NCBI RefSeq assembly: GCF_000744225.1
Contig: NZ_JQLN01000005.1
Span: forward strand, 682,001-746,000
Direction: 5' to 3'
DNA: 64,000 bases
From: Kitasatospora mediocidica KCTC 9733
GTDB taxonomy: Bacteria > Actinomycetota > Actinomycetes > Streptomycetales > Streptomycetaceae
A program made the translations under genes and the position numbers. Positions 38,687-48,220 of the stretch are shown here, piece after piece; within the stretch, counting starts at the first letter, position 1; each line of letters begins with the position of its first letter. The notes beneath the pieces are model-generated. The model worked only from the letters and a program-made list of their open reading frames with translations, was not told the origin of the DNA and searched no databases.

Positions 38687-41497
38687 CTACGGCTTCGCGA
38701 AGTAGCCGAAGGCGTCGACGATGGCCTGGGTGTGGCCACTGTGGTTGTAGACGTCGACCTGACCGTTGGTGCCCAGGCCCGTGGTCACCAGGTTCGGAAC
38801 GGTCTGCCCCGTCGCGAAGTTGACGCTCGACGTGTTCGGGCGGGCGCGGCCGTCCGGGTAGACCGCGAGGAAGCCCGGCAGGTCAGGACCGGTGGCCGTC
38901 ACGTTGAGAACCGCACCCGTGGCCGAGGCCGGGATACCGGCCGTGCCGGCCACCTGCACGGGCAGCGCGCTGTCCGGGCCGATCGGCGTGCCCGCGCCGT
39001 TGCGGGTGTCCACCAGGCGGGTGGGCACGATCGGGGTGAACTCGCTGTCGGCGGTGGGGTCGTAGTAGCCGATCAGGTCAGCCACGACGTTCGTGTTCCC
39101 GTTGGCGTTGTGGACGCAGACGCTGCCGTTCTCGGTCAGCACGATCGCCTGGTTGGAGACGGTCTGGCCGGGGCCGAAGTTGAGGTTCGAGCTCGGGCCG
39201 TCGGAGACAGGATTGGCGGCGAGGAAACTCTGCTGGTCGCCGTCGGTGGCCGTGAGGTTCAGCGCCACCGTGTCGACTCCCGACGGGTGCCCCGGTTGGA
39301 CTGGGACGGGGAAGCAAACGGAACCCTTCGGGCCGACCTTGCCCACCTGCCCTGAGCCCTGCCCGGTGCGGGTGTCCAGCACGCGCGTGGGGGTGACGGC
39401 CGTGAAGCGGTCGCGTTCGCTGGTGTTGTAGTCGCCCACCAGGTCGGCGACCAGGTCGAGCGAGCCGGAGTGGTTGTAGATCTTGACCGTGCCGTCCACG
39501 CCGACCGGAACGGTGACCAGGTGCGCGGTGTCCTGCCCCGCGACGAAGTTGCTGTTCGAGGTCACCGGCCGGGGCTGGCCGGTCGGGTAGACCGTCAGGA
39601 AGCTCGAATCGGTCGGGCCCACCGCGGTGAGGTTGAGCACGACGGCGGTGGCGTTGATCCTGGTCGGGATCGTGCCGTTGATCAGGATGTTGGAGACGTC
39701 GAGGGTCATCTCGCTGTCGGGGCCGAGCCGCTTGGCCGGTGCACCGAGTCCGCTCCGGGTGTCCAGGATCCGCTGGGCCATGGCGGCGAAGCGGCTGGGC
39801 TGGTAGGCGGCGGTCACGGACTGCGTGACCGTACCGGTGCCGCCCACGCTGTCCGTCACGGTCGCGGTGACCTGGTACGTGCCGGGAGCGGCGTAGGTGT
39901 GGGTGCAGGCGTCGGACGCACTGGCGCAGGTGGCCGGGGCGCTGCCGTCACCGAAGTCGACGTGCTGGGAGACGATCGGCCACGGGCCGGTCGACTTTGA
40001 CGGGTCGGCGGTGTAGGTCAGCGGAAGGCCGCTGAACGCCGGGGTGACGGACAGCACGGCGTGCGGCGGGCCTGGGTCGCCCACCACCACGGGCGCGTCG
40101 GTCCCGGCCGCCATCCGGCTGCCGAAGTTGTCGGTGACGGTCACCACCGGCTCGAAGGTGCCACGCGAGGTGTAGACGTGAGCGACCTTCGGCGAGGACG
40201 AGGTGACGACCGGGGTGCCGTCCCCGAAGTCGTACGCGTAGGACGTCGATGTCGGCGCCCACTGGTCGGTGGCGGAAGCCGTCAGGTTGACCGTCATCGG
40301 GTGGGCGCCCTGGGACCGGTCGACGGCCAGCCCCACACTGGTCAGACCCTGCAGCTCGTGCGCGCCCCGGTCGCGGTAGCCGATCCCGGTGCCGGTGTTC
40401 GGCTGCTGGAGGTCGTCCACAGCGGGCGTGCCGTCGATGTCCCCGGCGAGTTCGCCCGGCGCGGAGGCGTCGGCGGAGTCGATGGCCGGCGAGCCGGCCT
40501 GGTAGCTGCCCGACTGGTTCAGCGGGTCCGCGGTGCTGTCGTGCGCGCCCTGGCCGGTGGCCTGCTGGAACGCGGCCTGGGTCGGGTAGACCGCGTTGTT
40601 CCAGCGGTACGGGGCTCCCCCGGCGAGCGGGTGGAAGACGTTGTAGTCGGCCGTCGTGCCGGAGACGGCAGCGGCGGCGACCGTCACGCCGACGGGGCTC
40701 CCAGCCGCGCAGGTGGCGTCGGGGGCGGCGACGTTGTTCTCCACCGTGGACCCGCTGGACGCCCCCAACAGGCTGATCCCGAGATCGCAGCCCTTCGAGA
40801 CGGTGTTGCTGGTGACCACGGTGCCCGGCGCGTCAGTGGCGAGCACCGCACCCTGGGCCGGGGTGTCGATCTCGTTGGTGGTGATGACCGTGCCCGGGAC
40901 ACCGGAGTCCACCTGGATCGCCGGCCCGCTGGTCGAGTCGCTGTCGTAGATGCTGTTGCGGCTCACCGTGACGCCGGACGTCGCGCCGCTGAGCCGGACG
41001 GCGGGATCGGGGCCCGTACCGTTCTGCACGAGGCTGTCATGGTCGATGCTGATCCGCGAGGAGTCAGTGACCTGAAGGCCGTCGGCGCTCCCGTAGACGA
41101 CCAGGTTGCGGACCACCACATCGTGAGCGCCGCTCACCGTGATCGCGGGGCCGGTGCCGGTCGGGGGCTGGAGGACCGACGTCGCCTCGTCCGTCCCGGG
41201 GTAGGCGCTGGTGAAGACGATCGGTTGCTGCTGCGTCCCCGACCGGGTGATGCTGACGTGCTCGCCGTACCAGCCGTCCAGGATGAGGACCGTCTGACCG
41301 GGCGTCACGGCACCGGCCGCGGCGGAGATCGTGCAGTACGGCAGGTCGGCCGTACCTGTCCCGGTGTCGGAGCAGGTGACGGCGTTGTCGACGTAGAGCG
41401 TGGTCGCGTCCGCGGCTGCCGCGGGGACCATGGGGAGGCCGACTCCCAGAACGGTGGCGCAGGCCACGGTGGAAACGGCGAAAGTGCGCAGGCGCAT
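38687..41497 (-). CDS. Large secreted beta-helix / PKD protein with three C-terminal repeats
   Basis: A 936-residue exported protein. After the signal peptide (cleavage near AAA-DAT) residues about 33-390 form a right-handed parallel beta-helix (DUF1565/NosD-like, with repeated VVxxNxI turns). Two PKD domains follow (YAYDFGDGTPV and QHVDFGDGSAP). The C-terminal 370 residues are three about 120-residue repeats, each beginning LDTRxGxG and ending with a (N/H)xxG...DxxGYF block; I see no catalytic residues in them. A carbohydrate-binding or adhesive role outside the cell is likely. No dockerin or anchor. Confidence 0.82.
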   Translation of the reverse strand: MRLRTFAVSTVACATVLGVGLPMVPAAAADATTLYVDNAVTCSDTGTGTADLPYCTISAAAGAVTPGQTVLILDGWYGEHVSITRSGTQQQPIVFTSAYPGTDEATSVLQPPTGTGPAITVSGAHDVVVRNLVVYGSADGLQVTDSSRISIDHDSLVQNGTGPDPAVRLSGATSGVTVSRNSIYDSDSTSGPAIQVDSGVPGTVITTNEIDTPAQGAVLATDAPGTVVTSNTVSKGCDLGISLLGASSGSTVENNVAAPDATCAAGSPVGVTVAAAAVSGTTADYNVFHPLAGGAPYRWNNAVYPTQAAFQQATGQGAHDSTADPLNQSGSYQAGSPAIDSADASAPGELAGDIDGTPAVDDLQQPNTGTGIGYRDRGAHELQGLTSVGLAVDRSQGAHPMTVNLTASATDQWAPTSTSYAYDFGDGTPVVTSSSPKVAHVYTSRGTFEPVVTVTDNFGSRMAAGTDAPVVVGDPGPPHAVLSVTPAFSGLPLTYTADPSKSTGPWPIVSQHVDFGDGSAPATCASASDACTHTYAAPGTYQVTATVTDSVGGTGTVTQSVTAAYQPSRFAAMAQRILDTRSGLGAPAKRLGPDSEMTLDVSNILINGTIPTRINATAVVLNLTAVGPTDSSFLTVYPTGQPRPVTSNSNFVAGQDTAHLVTVPVGVDGTVKIYNHSGSLDLVADLVGDYNTSERDRFTAVTPTRVLDTRTGQGSGQVGKVGPKGSVCFPVPVQPGHPSGVDTVALNLTATDGDQQSFLAANPVSDGPSSNLNFGPGQTVSNQAIVLTENGSVCVHNANGNTNVVADLIGYYDPTADSEFTPIVPTRLVDTRNGAGTPIGPDSALPVQVAGTAGIPASATGAVLNVTATGPDLPGFLAVYPDGRARPNTSSVNFATGQTVPNLVTTGLGTNGQVDVYNHSGHTQAIVDAFGYFAKP

Positions 41498-41627
41498 CTC
41501 GGTACTGCCCCCCAGTGCAGATGAGTTCACTGCGTACGGGCTCCTCGGAGGGGAAGCTTCCGCAACGCGATCAGCAGTATTCCCGAACGCGTTCGAGCCC
41601 TCGCACGCACCCCCGCCCACTACGGGA

Positions 41628-42869
41628 CTACACCGCGCTGCCGGCCTTCCAGTCGGCCCAGGTGAGGTTCCAGTCGCTCAGCCCGTTGGCCGGATCGACC
41701 GTGCGGTCACCGGAGTTGCGCACCTCGACCACGTCGCCGACCATCGAGCTCCGGTAGAACTTCGCGCCGTCGGTGCCCGGGTCGCCGGCGCCCTTGACGT
41801 CGCGCAGGGCTATGCAGCCGTGGCTGGTGTTGGCGTTGCCGAAGGCGGAGGCGGCGGACCAGTAGTTGCCGTGGATGAAGGTGCCGGAGGCGGTCAGCCG
41901 CTGGGCGTGCGGGACGTCGGGGATGTTGTACTCGTCGCCGAGGCCGACCGTGGCGGAGTCCATCTTGGTCTGCTGGTACTGCTCGGAGATCACCATCTTC
42001 CCGGCCCAGGTGCGGTGTTCGGGCGCTCCGCCGATCACGCGGTAGGTCGCGGTGACCTGGCCGTCGGTGGTCACGGTGAGCGTGTCGGCGCTGAGGTCGG
42101 CGATGCTGGTCTGCGCGCGGCCGATGGTGAAGTTCACGTCCTTGGCCTGGACGCCGTAGACGCCCCTGGCCCCCTGAACGTCCTTCAGCCGCAGCTTGAG
42201 GGTGACCTTCGTACCCGCTGCCCAGTACTGCTCGGGGCGGAAGTCCAGCCGGGTGCTGGAGTACCAGTGGCCGACGATCTCCACACCGGGGTCCGCGACG
42301 ACGGTGATCGCCTGCTGGACGGCCCGACGGTCGGTGACCGGGGTGTTGAAGGTGATCGAGACCGGCATCCCGACGCCGACCGTACTGCCGTCCTCCGGCG
42401 TGAAGTAGCCGATGAAGGTGTTGGCGGGGGCGGCGGTGGTGAAGCTGGTGTTCGCGTCCGCCTGGAGCTTGTCCCGGTCGGACGCGACGGCGGCGACGGT
42501 GTACCTGGTGCCGCTGCCGAGCGGTGCGGTGGAGGCCCAGCTCGTCCCGTCGGGGGCGAGCCGGCCGGCTATCTCCTGGCCGGTCGCGTCGGCGACCCGG
42601 ACCGAGCTGAGCGTTCCGGACTCCACAGCGACCTGGACGGGCGCGGTGAAGACGGCGTTGGTGGTGCCGTCGGCCGGGGTGACGGTGATCTTCGCGACGG
42701 AGGTCTTCGGGGTGGCGGCGGTACCCGCGCCACCGGCGCCGCCGCTCCTCGCGCCGTCGTTGCACGCGGCCAGCAGCAGCACCGGGGCGCCGAGCAGCCC
42801 GGCCAGCACACCACGCCTGCTCCAGGAGCCCCCGACCGCGCCGCGCTCCTGCTGATCCCGTGCCGTCAC
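41628..42869 (-). CDS. Lipoprotein L,D-transpeptidase
   Basis: A 413-residue lipoprotein. The lipobox is LLAAC (Cys36). Two Ig-like domains follow, then a YkuD catalytic domain with IHGNYW and SHGC (catalytic Cys), and a C-terminal WADWKAG tail, the plan of actinobacterial Ldt enzymes that make 3-3 peptidoglycan cross-links. GTG start with GGGAGA upstream. The upstream ATG-containing frame is not supported. Extracytoplasmic. Confidence 0.92.
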   Translation of the reverse strand: MTARDQQERGAVGGSWSRRGVLAGLLGAPVLLLAACNDGARSGGAGGAGTAATPKTSVAKITVTPADGTTNAVFTAPVQVAVESGTLSSVRVADATGQEIAGRLAPDGTSWASTAPLGSGTRYTVAAVASDRDKLQADANTSFTTAAPANTFIGYFTPEDGSTVGVGMPVSITFNTPVTDRRAVQQAITVVADPGVEIVGHWYSSTRLDFRPEQYWAAGTKVTLKLRLKDVQGARGVYGVQAKDVNFTIGRAQTSIADLSADTLTVTTDGQVTATYRVIGGAPEHRTWAGKMVISEQYQQTKMDSATVGLGDEYNIPDVPHAQRLTASGTFIHGNYWSAASAFGNANTSHGCIALRDVKGAGDPGTDGAKFYRSSMVGDVVEVRNSGDRTVDPANGLSDWNLTWADWKAGSAV

Positions 42870-43056
42870 GTCGTGGTCTCCCGATAGCTCGCGAAGGGGC
42901 ATTACGGACAGAGGGACGCAATACAGCACGAACCCGGTTCCATAAAGAGGCTCAGATCGTACGAGATGATGAGAGATGGCGCCAAAAATGGACATACCGC
43001 CCAGCCGACAGAACGGCGGGGCGGTATGCGGAAGAAGCGGGAGAGCGACCCGAGGA

Positions 43057-43374
43057 CTACTCGACCTCGAACTCGAAGCTGTCGTCCTCCGGGTCGAACT
43101 CGGTCTGCGCGGACTCCCAGGTGGCCTGGGTGAGCTCGATGCCGGGGACGTCGCCGAGCAACGCCACCGGGTCGATGAAGTGGGCGAGCGAACCCGAGGG
43201 GTCCACCTCGATCGCCTCGACGGACTGCGCGCGCTCGTCGTCATCGAGGTACTCGTCGGCGTCGACCTGGGCGAGAGCGGCCGCCTTGAGCGCACCCTCG
43301 TCGGTGATCTCGGCGATCAGCTCGATGCTGAGGCGGACGTAGCGGGGGGCATCGGAAGCTTCGGTGCTGGTCAT
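43057..43374 (-). CDS. Small acidic hypothetical protein
   Basis: A 105-residue, strongly acidic cytosolic protein (VDADEYLDDDER, and DPEDDSFEFEVE at the end). No membrane helix, HTH or motif. Codon use and the clean ATG support a real gene. Its fixed position beside cystathionine beta-synthase suggests a conserved streptomycete protein; function unknown. Confidence 0.7.
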   Translation of the reverse strand: MTSTEASDAPRYVRLSIELIAEITDEGALKAAALAQVDADEYLDDDERAQSVEAIEVDPSGSLAHFIDPVALLGDVPGIELTQATWESAQTEFDPEDDSFEFEVE

Positions 43375-43423
43375 GTGGCGAGCGTAGGGGAGAACCGGGC
43401 CACTGCCCAACCCGACGCCGACC

Positions 43424-43459
43424 GGCCCGGACAAGGGCCCGGACAAGGGCCCCGACAAC
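43424..43459. repeat. Three tandem 12-bp units
   Basis: GGCCCGGACAAG twice and then GGCCCCGACAAC, in the 490-bp gap between the acidic protein and cystathionine beta-synthase. A slippage-prone microsatellite; no gene is supported in this gap. Confidence 0.8.
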
Positions 43460-43827
43460 GGCGAGGGCCGGTCCCGGAAACCGGAACCGGCCCTGCCCGC
43501 TCCGCCCAGCTCCCCCACCCGGGAACCGCGGAGCCGCGCCTTGCGGCGCGAGGTGCCGTGCGGGCCGTCGCACCCTGTAACCCGGCCGGAGCCGACAGGG
43601 GCGGGACGACGACGACCCCCACGAGGGGCCCCTCCAGCGCGTCAGAAGGCCTGGAGGGAACACAGTCCGCCGGTTCAGGGCCGGCGCCCGTGTGTCCGTG
43701 CGACCGCCGGACCGGGGAGCCGCCCCCGGTCACCGCCGCCGTCACGTTCGGCTACTCACCGATGACCCCTACGATGCCCGACCCTTGTTAACCACGTGAT
43801 GCGAGCAGGTGACGCCGGTGTACCAGT

Positions 43828-43845
43828 TCGTCAGCTGACGAACCG
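43828..43845. promoter_or_regulatory. 18-bp perfect palindrome downstream of cystathionine beta-synthase
   Basis: GTTCGTCAGCTGACGAAC, self-complementary with no loop, so it is more like a dimer-protein site than a terminator, 20 bases past the cystathionine beta-synthase stop. Confidence 0.35.
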
Positions 43846-43864
43846 ATCAACGCCCGGGCGCGGA

Positions 43865-45265
43865 TCAGTGCGTGCTGCGGTCCGCCATGAAGGCGAGCAG
43901 GTCCTGCCGGGTGACGATGCCCTGCGGCTTGCCGTCGACCAGCACCACCGCGGCGTCGGCCTTCTCCAGCACGCTCACCAGGCCGCTCACCGAGCCGCCC
44001 GAGCCGACCACCGGCAGCGGCTTGGACATGTGCTTCTCCAGCACGTCGCTCAGCTGGGCGCCGCCGCTGATCAGGCCGGCCAGGAGGTCGCGCTCGGCCA
44101 CCGCGCCGATGACCTCGCCCGCCATGATGTCCGGGTGTCCGGCCCCCGGGGAGACCACCGGCATCTGCGAGACGCCGAAGTCGCGCAGCACCTGCACGGC
44201 CTCGCCGACCGTCTCGTTGGGGTGCATGTGGACGAACTGCGGGGTGCCCTCGTGCGCGATGGCGTCCTTGCGGGCCAGCACCTCGCCGATGGTCGCCACG
44301 TCCTCCACGGCGGGCAGGAAGCCGTAGTCGGCCATCCAGTCGTCGTTGAAGATCTTGGACAGGTAGCCGCGGCCACCGTCCGGGAGCAGCACCACGACGA
44401 TGTCGTCCGGGCCGAGCCGGCGGGCGACCTCCAGCGCGGCCACCACGGCCATCCCGCAGGAGCCGCCGACCAGCAGGCCCTCCTCACGGGCGAGGCGGCG
44501 GGTCATCTGGAACGAGTCCTTGTCGGAGACCGCGATGATCTCGTCGGCCACCGTGCGGTCGTACGCGGTCGGCCAGAAGTCCTCGCCGACGCCCTCGACC
44601 AGGTACGGGCGGCCGGTGCCGCCGGAGTAGACCGAGCCCTCCGGGTCGGCGCCGATGACCTGCACCTTGCCGCCCGAGGAGTCCTTCAGGAAGCGGCCGG
44701 TGCCGGAGATGGTGCCGCCGGTGCCGACGCCCGCGACGAAGTGGGTGATCTTGCCGTCGGTCTGCTCCCAGAGCTCGGGACCGGTGGTGGCGTAGTGCGC
44801 GGCGGGGTTCTCCGGGTTGGAGTACTGGTCCGGCTTCCAGGCGTTCGGGGTCTCCTTCACCAGGCGGTCGGAGACGTTGTAGTACGAGTCCGGGTGCTCG
44901 GGGGCGACCGCGGTCGGGCAGACCACGACCTCGGCGCCGTACGCCCGCAGCGTGTTGATCTTGTCGGTGGAGACCTTGTCCGGACAGACGAAGATGCAGC
45001 GGTAGCCCTTCTGCTGCGCGACGATCGCCAGGCCCACGCCGGTGTTGCCGGAGGTCGGCTCGACGATGGTGCCGCCGGGCTTGAGGGCGCCGGACGCCTC
45101 GGCGGCCTCGATCATCCGCATCGCGATGCGGTCCTTGGCCGAGCCGCCCGGGTTGAAGTACTCAACCTTGGCCAGCACCGTGGCGGTGATCCCTTCGGTG
45201 ACCTTGTTGAGCTTCACCAGCGGGGTGTTGCCGACCAGGTCGATGATCGATTCTTGGTACCGCAC
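43865..45265 (-). CDS. cbs: Cystathionine beta-synthase
   Basis: A 466-residue enzyme: PLP fold-type II core with Lys44 (NPGGSAKDRIA), the SGNTG phosphate-loop block and GTGGTISG, followed by two CBS domains (about 340-460, for example GEVIGAVAERDLLAGL). It condenses serine and homocysteine into cystathionine. GTG start with GGGAGG upstream. With the gamma enzyme at 34.5-35.6 kb it allows methionine-to-cysteine conversion, which also feeds mycothiol. The CBS pair suggests adenosyl-ligand regulation, unproven here. Confidence 0.95.
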   Translation of the reverse strand: MRYQESIIDLVGNTPLVKLNKVTEGITATVLAKVEYFNPGGSAKDRIAMRMIEAAEASGALKPGGTIVEPTSGNTGVGLAIVAQQKGYRCIFVCPDKVSTDKINTLRAYGAEVVVCPTAVAPEHPDSYYNVSDRLVKETPNAWKPDQYSNPENPAAHYATTGPELWEQTDGKITHFVAGVGTGGTISGTGRFLKDSSGGKVQVIGADPEGSVYSGGTGRPYLVEGVGEDFWPTAYDRTVADEIIAVSDKDSFQMTRRLAREEGLLVGGSCGMAVVAALEVARRLGPDDIVVVLLPDGGRGYLSKIFNDDWMADYGFLPAVEDVATIGEVLARKDAIAHEGTPQFVHMHPNETVGEAVQVLRDFGVSQMPVVSPGAGHPDIMAGEVIGAVAERDLLAGLISGGAQLSDVLEKHMSKPLPVVGSGGSVSGLVSVLEKADAAVVLVDGKPQGIVTRQDLLAFMADRSTH

Positions 45266-45448
45266 GGGGGTCCTCCCGGTTTGTGGCCATGCATGGCTTT
45301 TTTCAGAGGGTCAAGCCTTCGGTGAGTCAAGCCTATGGCTCCGGATGGCCGATGCATCCCGATAGCGTGCAGGTGTCAACGGGTATGCACGCAGAGAGAC
45401 GGGCCCGCACGGCGCGGGAGACCGGTCGGCTACGAAGGGGGTTGCCGG

Positions 45449-46636
45449 ATGCCAGGGGCGCAGCATTCGAGGGCGCGGGTCGCCCGGCGGATCGCCACGG
45501 CGGCGGCGTACGGCGGCGGCGGGCTCGGGCTGCTGGGGGTGGGGCTGGCCGGCGTCCTGATCACCGAGAGCCGGCTGGCGATCCGCGCGGTGGGCATTCT
45601 GGAGGGCAGTCCGCCGCGCGCGGACGGGGTGTACGGCGAGGACTTCGCCGATCCGGCCGCGGGCCAGGAGCCCCTGGTACTGGCCTTCCTCGGCGACTCC
45701 ACGGCGGCCGGGCTCGGCGCGCGGCGGGCCCGCGAGACCCCGGGGGCCCTGCTCGCCGCCGGACTCGCCTCGGTCGCCGAGCGCCCGGTGCGGCTCGTCA
45801 ACGTGGCGCTGTCGGGCGCTCGTTCGGACGATCTTGAGCGGCAGGTGCGACTCGCCCTGGCGGCCCGTCCGGCGGTGGCCGTGATCATGGTCGGGGCCAA
45901 CGACGTCACCCGGCACAGCCCGGCCGCGCAGTCGGTGCGCCAGCTGCGCGAGGCGGTCCAGGAGCTGCGGGCGATCGACTGCGAGGTGGTGGTCGGCACC
46001 TGCCCGGACCTGGGGACGATCAAGCCGGTCCGGCCGCCGCTGCGCTGGGTGGCCCGGCGGGTCAGCCGGCAGCTGGCGGCCGCGCAGACCATCGCGACCG
46101 TGGAGGCCGGCGGCCGGACGGTCTCGCTGGGCTCGCTGCTCGGCCCGGAGTTCGCCGCGCGCCCGGAGATGTTCGCCTCCGACCGCTTCCATCCCTCCGC
46201 CCAGGGCTACGCGACCGCGGCGATGGCCATGCTGCCCTCGCTCTGCGCCGCCCTGAACCTCTGGCCGGAGGCGGCCGAGCCGGAGCCGGCCTCCCGCGAG
46301 GCGGTGCTGCCGATGGCGATGGCAGCCGCCCGGGCCGCCGGGCAGTCCGGCACCGAGGTGGCCTCGGCCAGCCCCGGCGGAACCGGGCGGTGGGCGCTGG
46401 TCAAGCACCGGCTGCGGCTCGCCCTGCCGTCGAACGAGACCGCCGACGCGCTGCCCGCCGACGCCCTGCGCACCGTCCCCGCGGACGGCATCGACTCGGT
46501 GCCCACCGACGGCCTCGACCCCGTGCCCTTCGACGCCACCGATCCCGGGCCCGCGCCCGGGTCCGGGGCCGCCCGGGAGTCCGCGTCGGCGAACTCACAC
46601 GCGGTGCCGGATGACGCGCGGGCTACTTGGGAGTAA
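45449..46636 (+). CDS. Membrane-anchored SGNH/GDSL hydrolase
   Basis: A 395-residue protein. An uncleaved N-terminal helix (about 17-40) anchors it, then FLGDSTAAG carries the catalytic Ser and VGANDV (block III) and FHPSAQGY (Asp-X2-His) complete the SGNH set. The last 120 residues are low-complexity and Pro/Asp-rich with no clear domain. GAAGGGG precedes the ATG. Likely a lipase/esterase or O-acyl esterase acting at the envelope. Confidence 0.88.
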   Translation: MPGAQHSRARVARRIATAAAYGGGGLGLLGVGLAGVLITESRLAIRAVGILEGSPPRADGVYGEDFADPAAGQEPLVLAFLGDSTAAGLGARRARETPGALLAAGLASVAERPVRLVNVALSGARSDDLERQVRLALAARPAVAVIMVGANDVTRHSPAAQSVRQLREAVQELRAIDCEVVVGTCPDLGTIKPVRPPLRWVARRVSRQLAAAQTIATVEAGGRTVSLGSLLGPEFAARPEMFASDRFHPSAQGYATAAMAMLPSLCAALNLWPEAAEPEPASREAVLPMAMAAARAAGQSGTEVASASPGGTGRWALVKHRLRLALPSNETADALPADALRTVPADGIDSVPTDGLDPVPFDATDPGPAPGSGAARESASANSHAVPDDARATWE

Positions 46637-46685
46637 CTTTCCTCTCCGTAGCCAACCGCCACCGCCCGACACCCAGGGAGCCGTC

Positions 46686-47906
46686 ATGCCCGAAGCCGTC
46701 ATCGTCAGCGCCGCCCGTTCGCCGATCGGCCGGGCCTTCAAGGGCTCGCTGAAGGACGTCCGCCCGGACGACCTGACCGCCCACATCATCGCCACCGCAC
46801 TCGCCAAGGTGCCGCAGCTCGACCCGCGCGACATCGACGACCTGATGCTGGGCTGCGGCCTGCCCGGCGGCGAGCAGGGGCACAACCTGGCCCGCATCGT
46901 GGCCGTCCAGATGGGCATGGACCACCTGCCGGGCTGCACCGTCACCCGCTACTGCTCCTCCTCGCTGCAGACCACGCGGATGGCGCTGCACGCGATCAAG
47001 GCGGGCGAGGGCGACGTCTTCATCTCGGCCGGTGTCGAGACCGTCTCGCGCTCGGTCAACGGCACCTCGGACGGCATGCCGGGCACCCAGAACCCGTTCT
47101 TCGGCGACGCGGTGGCGCGCACCGCCAAGCGCGCCGAGGAGGGCGGGGGCGAGTGGCACGACCCGCGCGCGGACGGGCTGGTTCCGGACGCCTACATCGC
47201 GATGGGCCAGACCGCGGAGAACCTGGCCGCGCTCAAGGGCGTCACCCGCGCCGACCAGGACGAGTTCGGCGTGCGCTCGCAGAACCTGGCCGAGGCGGCC
47301 ATCAAGGCCGGCTTCTGGGAGCGCGAGATCACCCCGGTGACCACGCCGGACGGCACGGTCGTCTCGACCGACGACGGCCCGCGCGCCGGGGTGACCCTGG
47401 AGGCCGTCTCCGGCCTCAAGCCGGTCTTCCGCCCCGACGGCACGGTGACCGCCGGCAACTGCTGCCCGCTGAACGACGGCGCGGCCGCCCTGGTGATCAT
47501 GTCCGACACCAAGGCGCGCGAGCTGGGCATCACGCCGCTGGCCCGGGTGGTCTCCACCGGCGTCTCCGGCCTCTCCCCCGAAATCATGGGCTACGGGCCG
47601 GTCGAGGCCTCCCGCCAGGCCCTCAAGCGGGCCGGGCTGAGCATCGGCGACATCGACCTGGTCGAGATCAACGAGGCGTTCGCCGCCCAGGTCATCCCGT
47701 CCTACCGCGACCTGGGCGTCGACCTGGACAAGCTGAACGTCAACGGCGGCGCCATCGCGGTCGGCCACCCCTTCGGGATGACCGGCGCGCGGATCACCAC
47801 CACGCTGATCAACTCGCTTCAGTGGCACGACAAGCAGTTCGGCCTGGAGACCATGTGCGTGGGCGGCGGCCAGGGCATGGCGATGGTGATCGAACGCCTG
47901 AGCTGA
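46686..47906 (+). CDS. Acetyl-CoA C-acetyltransferase (thiolase)
   Basis: A 406-residue thiolase. The acyl-accepting Cys90 ([10 protein letters not shown]), His in [11 protein letters not shown] and the final Cys (CVGGGQGMA) make the full catalytic triad. It condenses acetyl-CoA units or degrades acyl chains. AGGGAG lies 5 bases before the ATG. Only 49 bases after the SGNH gene, so the two may form an operon. Confidence 0.93.
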   Translation: MPEAVIVSAARSPIGRAFKGSLKDVRPDDLTAHIIATALAKVPQLDPRDIDDLMLGCGLPGGEQGHNLARIVAVQMGMDHLPGCTVTRYCSSSLQTTRMALHAIKAGEGDVFISAGVETVSRSVNGTSDGMPGTQNPFFGDAVARTAKRAEEGGGEWHDPRADGLVPDAYIAMGQTAENLAALKGVTRADQDEFGVRSQNLAEAAIKAGFWEREITPVTTPDGTVVSTDDGPRAGVTLEAVSGLKPVFRPDGTVTAGNCCPLNDGAAALVIMSDTKARELGITPLARVVSTGVSGLSPEIMGYGPVEASRQALKRAGLSIGDIDLVEINEAFAAQVIPSYRDLGVDLDKLNVNGGAIAVGHPFGMTGARITTTLINSLQWHDKQFGLETMCVGGGQGMAMVIERLS

Positions 47907-47985
47907 TCGCAGCGGAGCGGATTCGGGCGGACACGGTGGGTTGAACTCCCGTTCCCCCGCCACCCGTTCGGCGTGACAGAGGGTA

Positions 47986-48028
47986 AATGAGGGCCGGATC
48001 ACATCGCTTGGGCGATCCGGCCCTCATT
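47986..48028 (+). terminator. Terminator after the thiolase gene
   Basis: A perfect 15-bp stem (AATGAGGGCCGGATC and complement) with a 13-base loop that can itself pair (ATCGC/GCGAT). The rest of the 47907-48220 gap has no gene. Confidence 0.75.
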
Positions 48029-48220
48029 CCGTCCCTCAGGACGGGTTTTCTGCACACCGCGCTGTCGTCCAACTCCGCAGCGTACAACAGGAGACCCGTT
48101 AGATTTTCTGACAATGAGGAACATCACGGACAATTCAGACATCTTCCACTGCAGTCACAGGCCCCCATGGGGCAGGGTGGAGATGTTCCCCTGTTCCACT
48201 CCGCGCAAGGAGTACGTTCC

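Noticed and set aside
43424..43459. Tandem 12-bp units considered as a CRISPR start
   Set aside because: Units are contiguous with no spacers and only three copies.
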